DNA from: Desulfosporosinus sp.
GTDB lineage: Bacteria; Campylobacterota; Campylobacteria; Campylobacterales; Arcobacteraceae
Direction of reading: 5' to 3'
Assembly (NCBI GenBank): GCA_020719775.1
Contig: DYPS01000022.1
Location: 1 to 33,993, forward strand
DNA length: 33,993 bases
The position numbers and the translations under genes were made by a program. The notes beneath the pieces are model-generated. The model was given only the letters and a program-made list of their open reading frames with translations, was not told the DNA's origin and did no database searches. Shown here in pieces: positions 33,942-33,993 of this stretch (position 1 is the stretch's first letter; every line of letters begins with the position of its first letter).

Positions 33942-33993
33942 ATCTCTTATTTCCTATTTTGTAATGTATTGTAAAGAGCGATTATAGTGAAAA

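Overview
This is an AT-rich chromosomal window from a member of the Campylobacterota (former Epsilonproteobacteria), most likely a free-living sulfur/hydrogen-oxidising type such as Sulfurimonas, Sulfurovum or an Arcobacter relative. The evidence is the block icd (monomeric NADP type), mdh, two-subunit class I fumarase, sucCD and oorDABC, together with tightly packed genes, frequent TAATG stop/start overlaps and AAGGA-type ribosome binding sites. The genus is an inference. No tRNA, rRNA, CRISPR array, IS element or prophage gene was seen.

Layout. 1-1.0 kb (minus): a periplasmic pair, a Spy/CpxP-like protein and a cytochrome c'-like protein. The cytochrome reading frame is broken by one base. 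A 10-bp-spaced direct repeat precedes the pair and looks like a response-regulator operator. 1.0-3.1 kb (minus): a small J-domain protein coupled to a DsrE-family protein, two minor pseudopilins, and proC. 3.2-6.0 kb (plus): uvrA. 6.0-8.5 kb (minus): an inositol-monophosphatase-family protein, an Alvin-type 2[4Fe-4S] ferredoxin and Ppx/GppA.

8.6-19.5 kb (minus) is the core of the window. It encodes isocitrate dehydrogenase, malate dehydrogenase, fumarase alpha and beta, succinyl-CoA synthetase and 2-oxoglutarate:ferredoxin oxidoreductase. In transcription order mdh-fumAB-sucCD-oorDABC follows the reductive TCA sequence from oxaloacetate to 2-oxoglutarate, lacking only fumarate reductase, while icd, the next reductive step, lies just upstream. 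A tiny Ala/Pro-repeat lipoprotein and a long perfect inverted repeat sit between sucD and oorD. Intrinsic terminators behind icd, sucD, the lipoprotein gene and oorC divide the block into transcription units.

19.6-26.6 kb: mltG (minus) and an AsmA-like gene (plus) are divergent and overlap by about 110 bp at their 5' ends, each encoding its N-terminal membrane helix on opposite strands of the same DNA. The AsmA-like gene continues into dnaB and a DEAD-box RNA helicase gene. 26.7-32.2 kb (minus): rlmF, dapA-truD, a YqeY-family gene and uup. 32.3-34 kb: a histidine-kinase remnant (plus), a 2-Cys peroxiredoxin with two plausible starts, and a manganese-exporter gene (mntP) broken by a second single-base frameshift.

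Most of the window is housekeeping and central carbon metabolism. I found no convincing wholly new system. The most unusual items are the mltG/asmA antisense overlap, the malate dehydrogenase whose cofactor loop lacks the NAD-selecting Asp, the large inverted repeat and repeat lipoprotein inside the TCA block, the response-regulator-like operator, and the two single-base frameshifts.
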